In this document: positions 24,473-33,600 of the stretch, in pieces
Numbering within the stretch: the stretch's first letter is position 1
How the letters are laid out: every line of letters starts with the position of its first letter
DNA from: CAYFRC01 sp050946115
GTDB taxonomy: Bacteria > Bacillota > Clostridia > Christensenellales > Aristaeellaceae
Direction of reading: 5' to 3'
NCBI GenBank assembly: GCA_050946115.1
Contig: JBMNUF010000011.1
Location: 1-64,000, forward strand
Length of the DNA: 64,000 nucleotides
The notes under the pieces: model-generated
Seen by the model: only the letters and a program-made list of their open reading frames with translations
Told to the model about the DNA's origin: nothing
The model's database searches: none
Made by a program: the position numbers and the translations under genes

Positions 24473-25210
24473 TCAGAAGTGAATGGTGGAGCCGATGTCC
24501 TCCCCGCGCGCGACGCGCACGATGTTTTCGAGGTCGTTCATATTGAACACGCGGATCGCGCCTACATTTCCCTTGATGCAGATTTCATACGCGGTGATGT
24601 CCATCACGTTCAGGCGCATTTCGATCGCCTGTCGATACGTCAAATCCTTAAAGAACACGGCGTTCTCCCTGTCCTTGTTGGGGTCGCGGTCGTACACGCC
24701 GTCCACCGTCGTGCCCTTCAGGATCGCATCCGCCTTGAGCTCTGCGGCGCGCAGCGCAGCGCCGGAATCCGTCGTGAAAAATGGGTTGCCCGTGCCGCCG
24801 CCGAGCAGGACGACATAGCCCTCTTCCATCGCCTCGATCGCGTCGCGCGCGGTGTACAGCTGCGCAAAGCGGTTCATCTCCTGCACCGTGAACGCGCGCG
24901 CCTTGATCCCCCTCCGCGTGAGCGCCTCCTCCACGCACAGCGCGTTGAGGATGGAGGCGAGCATCCCCATCTGATCCGCCGCGACGGGGTCCATATCGTC
25001 CGAAAACCTGCCGCGCCAGATGTTGCCGCCGCCCATGACGATGCCGATCTGCACGCCCGTCGCATAGACGCGGGCGATCATGTCCGCGGCCTCGTTCACC
25101 CTGCCCTCGTGAAAGCAGGGGCTCTTTTTTTTGTCCAGCCTGTCCTCGTCGCGCACGGGCGCGAGCGTTTCGCCGCTGAGCTTGAAGACCACGCGGTTGT
25201 ATCGCGGCAT
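24473..25210 (-). CDS. pyrH: UMP kinase
   Basis: UMP kinase of 245 residues that makes UDP from UMP and ATP; amino-acid-kinase fold. Seen: VVFKLSGETLA at the N-terminus, GVQIGIVMGGGNIWRG, ARDAIEAMEEGYVVLLGGGT, ILKGTTVDGVYDRDPNKDR and a C-terminal IRVFNMNDLENIVRVARGED. The start at 25210 follows GGGGTGAG. It starts 4 bases after the mazG-like stop, forming a two-gene unit with it. In most relatives pyrH follows tsf and precedes frr; here it is on the opposite strand and frr is absent. Confidence 0.98.
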   Translation of the reverse strand: MPRYNRVVFKLSGETLAPVRDEDRLDKKKSPCFHEGRVNEAADMIARVYATGVQIGIVMGGGNIWRGRFSDDMDPVAADQMGMLASILNALCVEEALTRRGIKARAFTVQEMNRFAQLYTARDAIEAMEEGYVVLLGGGTGNPFFTTDSGAALRAAELKADAILKGTTVDGVYDRDPNKDRENAVFFKDLTYRQAIEMRLNVMDITAYEICIKGNVGAIRVFNMNDLENIVRVARGEDIGSTIHF

Positions 25211-25214
25211 ATTC

Positions 25215-25586
25215 TCACCCCTTCTGCCTTTCGGCTTCTTTGTTTCGCAAATCGTCCTTTTCCGCCGCATAATCCCGTTTTAGGTTACGGTCGCACTTCG
25301 CGCGATACGTCTCCGCAAACTCCTCCGCCGAGATGCCGAGGCACAGCAGGACATCCATGAGATACATGATCACATCGCCCATCTCCTCCGTAAAGTGCCG
25401 CCTTACGACGGGATCGGAGGCGATGGCGGAAGTTCCGAATTTCTTGACCGTGTCGATGACCTCGCCCATTTCGCCGATGCCCCAAAAAAGCCGCGTCGGC
25501 GCGGTATCCGGCGTGAGACGGCTCCAGTCGGAGGCGTGTTTTTCGTGCAACGCGCGCTGACGCGAAAACATCTCCTCGATATCCAT
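25215..25586 (-). CDS. MazG-like nucleotide pyrophosphohydrolase
   Basis: All-alpha NTP pyrophosphatase-like protein of 123 residues. The metal-binding pattern is visible as GEMGEVIDTVKK and, after a helix, EEMGDVIMYLMDVLLCLGIS. Such proteins hydrolyse nucleoside triphosphates, often non-canonical ones or dNTPs. The start follows GGGAGG by 8 bases. It directly precedes pyrH and is probably co-transcribed with it, which gives a small nucleotide-metabolism unit. Confidence 0.85.
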   Translation of the reverse strand: MDIEEMFSRQRALHEKHASDWSRLTPDTAPTRLFWGIGEMGEVIDTVKKFGTSAIASDPVVRRHFTEEMGDVIMYLMDVLLCLGISAEEFAETYRAKCDRNLKRDYAAEKDDLRNKEAERQKG

Positions 25587-25619
25587 GGAACAAACCTCCC
25601 AATGCAGTCGCTACACAGT

Positions 25620-25628
25620 AGTATACCA
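25620..25628 (-). promoter_or_regulatory. extended -10 promoter of the mazG-like gene and pyrH
   Basis: On the minus strand TGGTATACT forms an extended -10 (TGnTATACT), 33 bases before the start codon. No clear -35. Confidence 0.5.
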
Positions 25629-25678
25629 CGGAATGCGCGCGCGTTGAAGGGTCTTAACGAAAAATTCTGCTCTTGTGA

Positions 25679-25707
25679 TTGATAGTTTCGCACGGGCGGG
25701 GTACAAT
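25679..25707 (+). promoter_or_regulatory. promoter of prfC-typA-recF
   Basis: TTGATA (25679-25684), a 17-base spacer and TACAAT (25702-25707), 89 bases ahead of prfC. Confidence 0.7.
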
Positions 25708-25796
25708 GGCATGTAGTATATAGTGGAGAGGTATAGGCGAAAAAAACGGCTTTGTGCGCGCTTTTTCGATCTCCATGGACGACGGAGGCAAAGTAT

Positions 25797-27410
25797 ATGC
25801 AATACCCGGAGCTCAAGCGGGAGGTTCTCAGGCGGCGCACATTCGCCATCATTTCCCATCCCGACGCCGGAAAAACCACCCTGACCGAAAAACTCCTGCT
25901 CTACGGCGGCGCGATTCGGCAGGCGGGCAGCGTCAAGGCGCGCAAGGCCGCGCGCCACGCCACGAGCGACTGGATGGACATCGAAAAACAAAGGGGCATT
26001 TCCGTGACCTCGAGCGCGATGCAGTTCGAGTTCGACGGCTATCATATCAATATTTTGGACACCCCCGGGCATCAGGACTTTTCGGAGGACACGTATCGCA
26101 CGCTCGTCGCGGCGGACAGCGCGGTCATGCTGATAGACTGCGCCAAGGGCGTGGAGGAACAAACAATCAAGCTCTTTAAGGTGTGCCGCCTGCGCAACAT
26201 CCCGATCTTCACGTTCGTCAATAAGCTCGACCGCGCGGGCAAGGACCCGTTCGACCTGATGGCGGAACTGGAAAACGTGCTGGGCATCCGCTCCTGTCCC
26301 GTCAACTGGCCCATCGGCATCCACGGCGACTTCAAGGGCGTGTACCACAGGGACGCGCGCGAGGTCGAACTGTATAAGGGCGGCGACCACGGGCAGCGCC
26401 AGGTGGAGGTAGCGCACATTTCGGTGGACGACCCCGATTTCGACAGCGTGCTGGGCAAGAGCTACGCCGAAAAGCTCCGCGAGGACATCGAGCTGTTGGA
26501 CGTTGCGGGCGATCCGTTCGACATCGAAAAAATCCTGGACGGGCAGCTCACGCCGATGTTTTTCGGCAGCGCCAGCAACAACTTCGGCGTGGAGCCGTTC
26601 CTCAAGCGGTTTTTGTCCTATACGAAATCCCCGACGCCGCGCGTGTCCGATCAGGGGCCTATCGAGCCGGACAACGAGAAATTCACGGGCTTTGTCTTTA
26701 AGATTCAGGCGAACATGAACCCCGCCCACAGGGACAGGCTCGCCTTTATGCGCGTGTGCTCGGGCGTGTTCGAGAAAGGCATGACCGTGTGGCACAGCGG
26801 CACGCAAAAGGACATAAAGCTCACGCAGCCGCAGGCGTTTATGGCGCAGGAGCGCGAGACGGTCGAAACCGCCTACCCCGGGGACATCATAGGCCTCTTC
26901 GACCCCGGCATCTTCGGGCTCGGCGATACGCTCTGCACGGGCGAGCCCGTGCGCTTTTCGGGCATTCCGCTGTTCGCGCCGGAATTCTTCTGCCGTGTCA
27001 GCCCCGAGGACAGCATGAAGCGCAAGCAATTCCTGAAGGGCGTAAACCAGCTCTCGCAGGAGGGCGCGATCCAGACCTTCAAGCGCCCGCACATCGGGCG
27101 GGAGGAGATGATCGCGGGCGTCGTCGGTGAACTGCAGATGGAAGTATTGGAATACAGACTAAAGACGGAATATCAGGTGGACATCGTGCGCGAGAACCTG
27201 CCCTTCCGCTTCGTCAGATGGATAGAAAAAACGCCGAAGCCGCCGGACAAACTGCGGCTCACATCGACCACCGCCATCGCGAAAGACCGCGCGGGCAGGG
27301 ACGTGCTCATGTTCGAAAACGAATGGAGCATCCGCCTCGCCACGGAAAACAACGAGGGGTTGATTTTGAAGGAAACGGCGGACCGCATGGAAGCGGACGA
27401 ACTTATGTAA
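25797..27410 (+). CDS. prfC: peptide chain release factor 3
   Basis: GTPase of 537 residues that releases RF1/RF2 from the ribosome after termination. The P-loop HPDAGKTT is at about 21-28, followed by QRGISVTSSAMQF, DTPGHQDFSEDTYRTL and NKLDR. The spacing and the N-terminal LKREVLRRRTFAIISHPDAG are typical of RF3. The C-terminal domain keeps VGELQMEVLEYRL. The start follows GGAGG. It is first in a prfC-typA-recF row; typA begins 13 bases after the stop. Confidence 0.97.
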   Translation: MQYPELKREVLRRRTFAIISHPDAGKTTLTEKLLLYGGAIRQAGSVKARKAARHATSDWMDIEKQRGISVTSSAMQFEFDGYHINILDTPGHQDFSEDTYRTLVAADSAVMLIDCAKGVEEQTIKLFKVCRLRNIPIFTFVNKLDRAGKDPFDLMAELENVLGIRSCPVNWPIGIHGDFKGVYHRDAREVELYKGGDHGQRQVEVAHISVDDPDFDSVLGKSYAEKLREDIELLDVAGDPFDIEKILDGQLTPMFFGSASNNFGVEPFLKRFLSYTKSPTPRVSDQGPIEPDNEKFTGFVFKIQANMNPAHRDRLAFMRVCSGVFEKGMTVWHSGTQKDIKLTQPQAFMAQERETVETAYPGDIIGLFDPGIFGLGDTLCTGEPVRFSGIPLFAPEFFCRVSPEDSMKRKQFLKGVNQLSQEGAIQTFKRPHIGREEMIAGVVGELQMEVLEYRLKTEYQVDIVRENLPFRFVRWIEKTPKPPDKLRLTSTTAIAKDRAGRDVLMFENEWSIRLATENNEGLILKETADRMEADELM

Positions 27411-27423
27411 GGAGCGAAAGCTT

Positions 27424-29262
27424 ATGAATACCCTCAGGGAGGACATCCGAAACATCGCGATCATCGCCCACGTAGACCATGGCAAGACGACTCTGGTCGA
27501 CAAAATGCTCAAACAGGGCGGCGTTTTTCGGGACAACCAGCAGGTGGCGGATCGCGTGATGGACTCGGGCGACCTGGAGCGCGAGCGCGGCATCACGATC
27601 CTCTCCAAAAATACCGCCGTGCACTATAACGGCGTGAAAATCAATATCGTCGATACGCCCGGGCACGCGGACTTTTCCGGCGAGGTCGAACGCGTGCTGA
27701 AAATGGTCGGCGGCGTGGTGCTGCTCGTCGATTCGTTTGAAGGACCCATGCCGCAGACGCGCTTCGTGCTGCGAAAGGCGCTGGAGCTTTCGCTGCCCGT
27801 CATCATCTGCGTGAACAAGATGGATAGACCCGACGCGCGTTGCGAAGACGTGGTGGACGAAACGCTCGAGCTTTTGCTCGATCTGGACGCGACGAACGAG
27901 CAGCTCGACAGCCCCGTCGTGTTCGCATCCGGCAGGGACGGCACAGCGACGACGGACTGGCGGGTGCCGGGCACCGACCTGCGCCCCCTGTTCGACACGA
28001 TCTTGCGGCACATCCCCGCGCCCGCAGGCGATCCGGACGCGCCGCTGCAGATGCTCGTATCCACCATCGATTACAACGACTACGTCGGGCGCATCGGCGT
28101 CGGTCGCATCGAGCGCGGCTCTATCAAAGCGGGGCAGATGGCGATCCGCTGCACCTACGGGGACGACGCCGTGTCCATGCCGACGCGGCTTGCGGGGCTT
28201 TTCGTGTACGACGGGTTGAAGCGCGTGCCGTGCGAGGAAGCGAAAGTCGGCGAAATCATCGCCGTGTCGGGGTTTGAGGACATCGGAATCGGGGACACCC
28301 TGTGCGAGGTCGGCCATCCCGAGCCGCTCCCCTTCATCAAAATTTCGGAGCCCACGGTCTCCATGACCTTCTGCGTCAACGACAGCCCGTTTGCGGGCAG
28401 GGAGGGGCAGTTCGTCACGTCGCGCCACCTCAGGGCGCGGCTGTTCAAGGAAATGCAGACGGACGTTTCGCTGCGCGTGGAGGACACCCAGTCCACGGAC
28501 GCCTTCCGCGTCTCGGGCAGGGGCGAATTGCACCTTTCCATTTTGATCGAGACCATGCGGCGGCAGGGGTACGAATTTCAGGTCACCAAGCCGATGGTTT
28601 TGTACAAGACCATCGGCGGCGAACTGCACGAGCCGATGGAAAAGGTCGTGTGCGACGTGCCGACGGAATACGTCGGCTCTGTCATCGAAAAGCTCGGGCG
28701 CAGGCGCGGGACGCTGCTCGCGATGCACGGGGATTCACGCGTGCGGCTGGAGTTTTCCATCCCCTCGCGCGGCCTGTTCGGCTACCGCAGCGAGTTTCTG
28801 ACGGATACGCGCGGCGAGGGCGTGATGAACGCGATCTTCGACGGGTACGAGCCGTACAAGGGCGACATCCCCACACGCAACGTCGGTTCGCTCGTCGCAT
28901 TTGAAACGGGCGAATCCACCGCCTATGCGCTGTTCTATATTCAGGAGCGCGGGGAACTGTTCATCAACCCGGGCGTATCCGTGTACGGCGGGCAGATCGT
29001 CGGGCGCAACTCCCGCCCCGGCGACATCGACGTAAACGTATGCAAGAAAAAGCACCTCACCTCCATCCGCAACAGTGCGGGCGCGGAGGAGGCGCTTAAG
29101 ATCACGAACACGCGCATCCCGACGCTCGAAGAGGCGATGGAATTCATCGACGACGACGAATTGGTCGAGATCACGCCGAAATCCATCCGCATGCGCAAGC
29201 GCGAGTTGAACGCGGAGCGCAGGAAAAAGGCGGACTCCAGGAAGAAACTCCATGACGATTGA
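27424..29262 (+). CDS. typA: ribosome-binding GTPase TypA/BipA
   Basis: Translational GTPase of 612 residues involved in ribosome assembly and stress adaptation. The P-loop AHVDHGKT is at about 15-22. Next come RERGITILSKNTAV, DTPGHADFSGEVERVL and NKMDR, then the BipA-specific C-terminal part with GRGELHLSILIETMRRQGYE, SRGLFGYRSEFLTDTRGEG and NPGVSVYGGQIVGRNSRPGD. The length is normal. It overlaps the recF start by 11 bases, suggesting translational coupling. Confidence 0.98.
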   Translation: MNTLREDIRNIAIIAHVDHGKTTLVDKMLKQGGVFRDNQQVADRVMDSGDLERERGITILSKNTAVHYNGVKINIVDTPGHADFSGEVERVLKMVGGVVLLVDSFEGPMPQTRFVLRKALELSLPVIICVNKMDRPDARCEDVVDETLELLLDLDATNEQLDSPVVFASGRDGTATTDWRVPGTDLRPLFDTILRHIPAPAGDPDAPLQMLVSTIDYNDYVGRIGVGRIERGSIKAGQMAIRCTYGDDAVSMPTRLAGLFVYDGLKRVPCEEAKVGEIIAVSGFEDIGIGDTLCEVGHPEPLPFIKISEPTVSMTFCVNDSPFAGREGQFVTSRHLRARLFKEMQTDVSLRVEDTQSTDAFRVSGRGELHLSILIETMRRQGYEFQVTKPMVLYKTIGGELHEPMEKVVCDVPTEYVGSVIEKLGRRRGTLLAMHGDSRVRLEFSIPSRGLFGYRSEFLTDTRGEGVMNAIFDGYEPYKGDIPTRNVGSLVAFETGESTAYALFYIQERGELFINPGVSVYGGQIVGRNSRPGDIDVNVCKKKHLTSIRNSAGAEEALKITNTRIPTLEEAMEFIDDDELVEITPKSIRMRKRELNAERRKKADSRKKLHDD

Positions 29263-30328
29263 GCATATCGCGCTGCACAATTTCCGCAATTACGCCCGGG
29301 CGGACATCGAGCCCTGCCCGGGCATTACCGTACTGTACGGCGACAATGCGCAGGGCAAAACCGGCGTGTTGGAAGCGGTAGAGCTTTGCTGTGTCGGGCG
29401 GAGCCACCGAACCGCGCGCGACAAAGAGATGATCCTCTGGGGCGCGCCCGCCGCACGGGTGACGGTAACCGCCCAAAGAACGGACGGCGGGCACGAGGTG
29501 GACGTGCTCATCCCACAGGATGCGCCGAAGGAGATCAAGGTGGGCGGGCGGCGCATTTCGCGCTCGGGCGAATTGATGGGGCATATCTACGGCGTGCTGT
29601 TTTCGCCGGAGGATTTGCGCATGGTCAAGGACGGCCCCGCCGAAAGGCGCAGGTTCATCGATATGGAGCTCTCCCAGCTCAAGCCGAGCTATTACTACGC
29701 GCTGCAAAAATACAACCGCGCGCTTAGGCATCGCGCCGCGCTCCTCAGGGACGCATACGGGAACCCGTCGCTCATGGAAGTATTGCCGGTATGGGACGAG
29801 CAGCTCGCCCAAAGCGGGGAAACCATCCTTGCCGAGCGGCGCGCCTTTCTCGAAGGGCTTGCGGAGGTTGCGCGGGAGATTCACGCCGCCGTTACGGGCG
29901 GAAGGGAAGTGCTCGACCTGCGCTACAAGCCTTCGCCCGTCGAGGGCGGCATTTTGGAAGTGCTCGCAAAGAACCGCGAAAGCGACATCCGCCGTGGCGC
30001 GACGGGCGTCGGCCCCCACAGGGACGACATCGTCTTCGCGCTCAACGGCGCGGACGCGCGCAGCTACGGCTCGCAGGGGCAGCAGCGGACGCTCGTGCTC
30101 TCGCTGAAATTGTCCGAACTGCGCGTCATGCGCGACAGGACGGGCGAATGGCCGGTGCTCATGCTCGACGACGTGATGAGCGAACTCGACCCGAAGCGCA
30201 GACGGCAGCTTTTGGAGTACCTCGACGGCGTGCAGACGCTCGTCACCTGCACGGATAAGGACGACCTCGCGGGCATGCAGGCGGGAAAGCTGCTGCGCGT
30301 GGAGGACGGGCGCATATCGAATGAATAG
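29252..30328 (+). CDS. recF: DNA replication/repair protein RecF
   Basis: SMC-like ATPase of 358 residues that helps load RecA at gaps. Walker A is GDNAQGKT at about 30-37, after the typical HNFRNYARADIE. SQGQQRTLVLSLKLSEL is the signature region and VLMLDDVMSELDPKRRRQLL is Walker B with the D-loop. RecF usually sits in dnaA-dnaN-recF-gyrB; here it follows typA and none of those genes is near. GGAAGAAA precedes the ATG. Confidence 0.96.
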   Translation: MTIEHIALHNFRNYARADIEPCPGITVLYGDNAQGKTGVLEAVELCCVGRSHRTARDKEMILWGAPAARVTVTAQRTDGGHEVDVLIPQDAPKEIKVGGRRISRSGELMGHIYGVLFSPEDLRMVKDGPAERRRFIDMELSQLKPSYYYALQKYNRALRHRAALLRDAYGNPSLMEVLPVWDEQLAQSGETILAERRAFLEGLAEVAREIHAAVTGGREVLDLRYKPSPVEGGILEVLAKNRESDIRRGATGVGPHRDDIVFALNGADARSYGSQGQQRTLVLSLKLSELRVMRDRTGEWPVLMLDDVMSELDPKRRRQLLEYLDGVQTLVTCTDKDDLAGMQAGKLLRVEDGRISNE

Positions 30329-30344
30329 AAACCCCCCATGCATA

Positions 30345-30400
30345 AACAAAAATGCATTAAATCCTTCGCGGTGGATTTGATGCATTTTTGTTCTATTTTG
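30345..30400 (+). terminator. terminator after recF
   Basis: Long AT-rich hairpin: AACAAAAATGCAT with AAATCC against GGATTT with ATGCATTTTTGTT, loop TTCGCGG-like, followed by CTATTTTG. It ends the prfC-typA-recF transcript. Confidence 0.85.
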
Positions 30401-30478
30401 CAGGTATTTTTGCGGGAAAGCCTCCGTCCTCCATAAAACAAAAAAGTCCGAAAAATCGATAGATTTAACGGAAACGTG

Positions 30479-30507
30479 TTGACAAAACACGCTATTTGGT
30501 GTATTAT
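30479..30507 (+). promoter_or_regulatory. rpoBC promoter
   Basis: TTGACA (30479-30484), a 17-base spacer and TATTAT (30502-30507). The leader before rpoB is about 180 bases and AT-rich near its end. The space from 30329 to 30691 holds no gene beyond this promoter and the recF terminator. Confidence 0.85.
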
Positions 30508-30691
30508 AGATAATTGCATCGGTAGACGGGTGAGATGTCTCTTTTCGTCCCCATTCGGGATTTTCGGACACTTTCCCCTTTCCCCAACACGCTGTATTGT
30601 ACACCATATGCGGCGGGAATGCAAGAGGGAAAATCGAGAAAAAGAATTTTTTCAAGAAAATTTTTCACGGGCGTTTTCAGGATAGGAAAGG

Positions 30692-33600
30692 ATGATGGCA
30701 TCAATGGACGAAATAGCTAAGAGATGCAACGTGCGCGAGTTTCCCGTGGGCGATCGGACGAGGATGTCCTTTGCCCGCATCGACGAATCGCTTCCTGTTC
30801 CAGATCTGATCGAGGTGCAGAAGAACTCGTATCAGCGCTTTCTGAACGAGGATTTGCGCGAGGTTTTGCACGACGTGTCCCCGATCACGGACTACAGTCA
30901 GAGCCTGATCCTCGAATTTGTGGATTATTCGCTGAACGACCCGCCCAAGTACGACGAGGACAAGTGCAAGGAGCGCGATGCGACGTATGCGCGCCCGCTC
31001 AAGGTCACCGTGCGCCTGACCAATACCGAAACGCACGAGATCAAAGAGAGCGAAGTCTTCATGGGCGATTTCCCGATCATGACCGACCACGGCACCTTCA
31101 TCATCAACGGCGCGGAGCGCGTCGTCGTCAGCCAGCTTGTCCGCTCCCCGGGCGTATACTACGCCAAGACGATCGACAAGACCGGCGCGAACCTGTTTTC
31201 GTGTACCATCATCCCCAACCGCGGCGCGTGGATCGAATACGAAACGGATTCCAACGGCGTTTTGTACGTGCGCATCGACAGGGCAAGGAAGCTGCCGATG
31301 ACGGTGCTTTTGCGCGCGCTCGGCTATGAGACGGACGCGCAGCTCGTCGATATGCTGGGCGAGGATGAGCGCGTCTCCGCGACGATCGCGAGGGACCCCA
31401 CCACCGAGGACCACGGAAGGAGCCGCCGCGACCAGGCGCTGATCGAGATCTACAACAAGCAGCGGCCGGGCGAGCCGCCCTCCGTCGAATCCGCAACCAA
31501 TCTGCTCCATTCGCTGTTTTTCGACCCCAAGAGGTACGATCTGGCGAAGGTCGGCAGGTATAAATACAACAAAAAACTCGCCGTCGCGCGGCGCGTCGCG
31601 GGGCGCGTCGCCGCGGAAGCGGTCGCACACCCCTATACGGGCGAAATCCTCGTCGAAAAGGGCGCGGTCATCTCCCAGGGGCTCGCGGAGAGGATGCAGA
31701 ACGCCGGCGTGAACGAGGTCGTCATCGAGGCGGACGAGGGGCTCCCCGTCAAGGTCATCGGCAACCGCTTTGCGTTCTTCCGCCCGTTCATGGAGGAGTA
31801 CGACCCCGAACTGCTCGCGCAGTACGACGAGGAGCAGGTCTCCTTCCACGAGCGCGTGCACATCCCGACGCTCCTTTCGGTCATCCGGCAGGTGCGCGAC
31901 GGAAACGGCTCCTTCATGCAGCTGCTCAAAGAGAGCGCGTCCGAGCTCGTGCCGAAATACATCCTCGTGGACGACATCGTGGCATCCGCGAGCTATCAGG
32001 TGGGGCTGTTCCACGGCATCGGCAATGTGGACGACATCGACCACCTGGGCAACCGCCGCCTGCGCAGCGTCGGCGAACTCCTGCAGAACCAGATTCGCGT
32101 GGGCATGGCGCGCCTGGAGCGCGTCGTCAAGGAGCGCATGGCGATCCAGGATTTGGACAAGGTGCGCCCGCAGGACCTCATCAACATCCGCCCCGTGTCC
32201 GCGGCGATCAAGGAGTTTTTCGGCAGCAGCCAGCTGTCCCAGTTCATGGACCAGCCGAACCCGCTCGCCGAGCTCACACATAAGCGCCGCCTGTCCGCGC
32301 TGGGCCCCGGCGGCCTGAACCGCGACAGGGCGTCGTTCGCGGTGCGCGACGTGCACTATTCGCACTACGCGCGCATCTGCCCGATCGAGACGCCTGAAGG
32401 CCCGAACATCGGCCTGATCGGCTCGCTCGCGACCTATGCCCGCATCAACGAATACGGCTTTATCGAGGCGCCGTACCGCTATATCGACCCCGATACGCAC
32501 ATCGTCACGGACGAAATCCGCTACATGACGGCGGACGAGGAAGACCTGTACGTCATCGCGCAGGCGAACGAGGAGATTGGCGAGGACGGGCGGTTCGTGC
32601 GCCCGCGCATTACCGTGCGCTACCGCGAGGAGATCATTCAGGTGGACGCGGATCAGGTGCACTATATCGACGTGTCCCCGCGCCAGTTGATTTCCGTCGC
32701 GACGGGCATGATCCCGTTCCTCGAAAACGACGACGCGAACCGCGCGCTCATGGGTTCGAACATGCAGCGTCAGGCGGTGCCGCTTCTGAAAACGGAAGCG
32801 CCGCTGGTCGGCACGGGCATCGAATACAAGGCCGCGTGCGATTCCGGCGTGGTCACGCTGTGCAGGGAAGACGGCGTCGTGACGAAGGTCACCGCGAACG
32901 AAGTGCGCATAAGGGAAGACCATAGCGGCGAGGAAGCGCACTACAAAATCTCAAAATTCGTCCGCAGCAACCAGGGTACCTGCATCAACCAGCACCCCGT
33001 CGTTTCTGAGGGCGATGTGCTCAAAAAGGGCGATCTCATCGCCGACGGGCCGTCCACCGATCGCGGCGAGATCGCGCTGGGCAAAAACGCGCTGATCGCG
33101 TTCATGACGTGGGAGGGCTTCAACTACGAGGACGCAGTGCTTCTGAGCGAGCGCCTCGTGAAGGAGGACGTATACACCTCCATCCACATCGAGGAATATG
33201 AGCAGGAGGCGCGCGACACCAAGCTCGGCCCCGAGGAGATCACCAGGGACATCCCCGGCGTTTCGGACGACGCGCTGAAGGATCTGGACGAGCACGGCAT
33301 CATCCGCATCGGCGCGGAGGTGCGCGCGAACGATATTCTGGTCGGCAAGGTCACGCCCAAGGGCGAAACCGAACTGACCGCCGAGGAGCGGCTGCTCCGC
33401 GCGATCTTCGGCGACAAGGCGCGCGAGGTGCGCGATACGTCGCTGCGCGTGCCGCACGGCGAATTCGGCATCGTAGTGGACGTGAAGACCTTCACCCGCG
33501 AGAATCGCGACGAGCTCTCCCCCGGCGTCAACCAGATGGTGCGCGTGTACATCGCGCAAAAGAGAAAGATTTCCGTCGGCGACAAGATGGCGGGCCGCCA

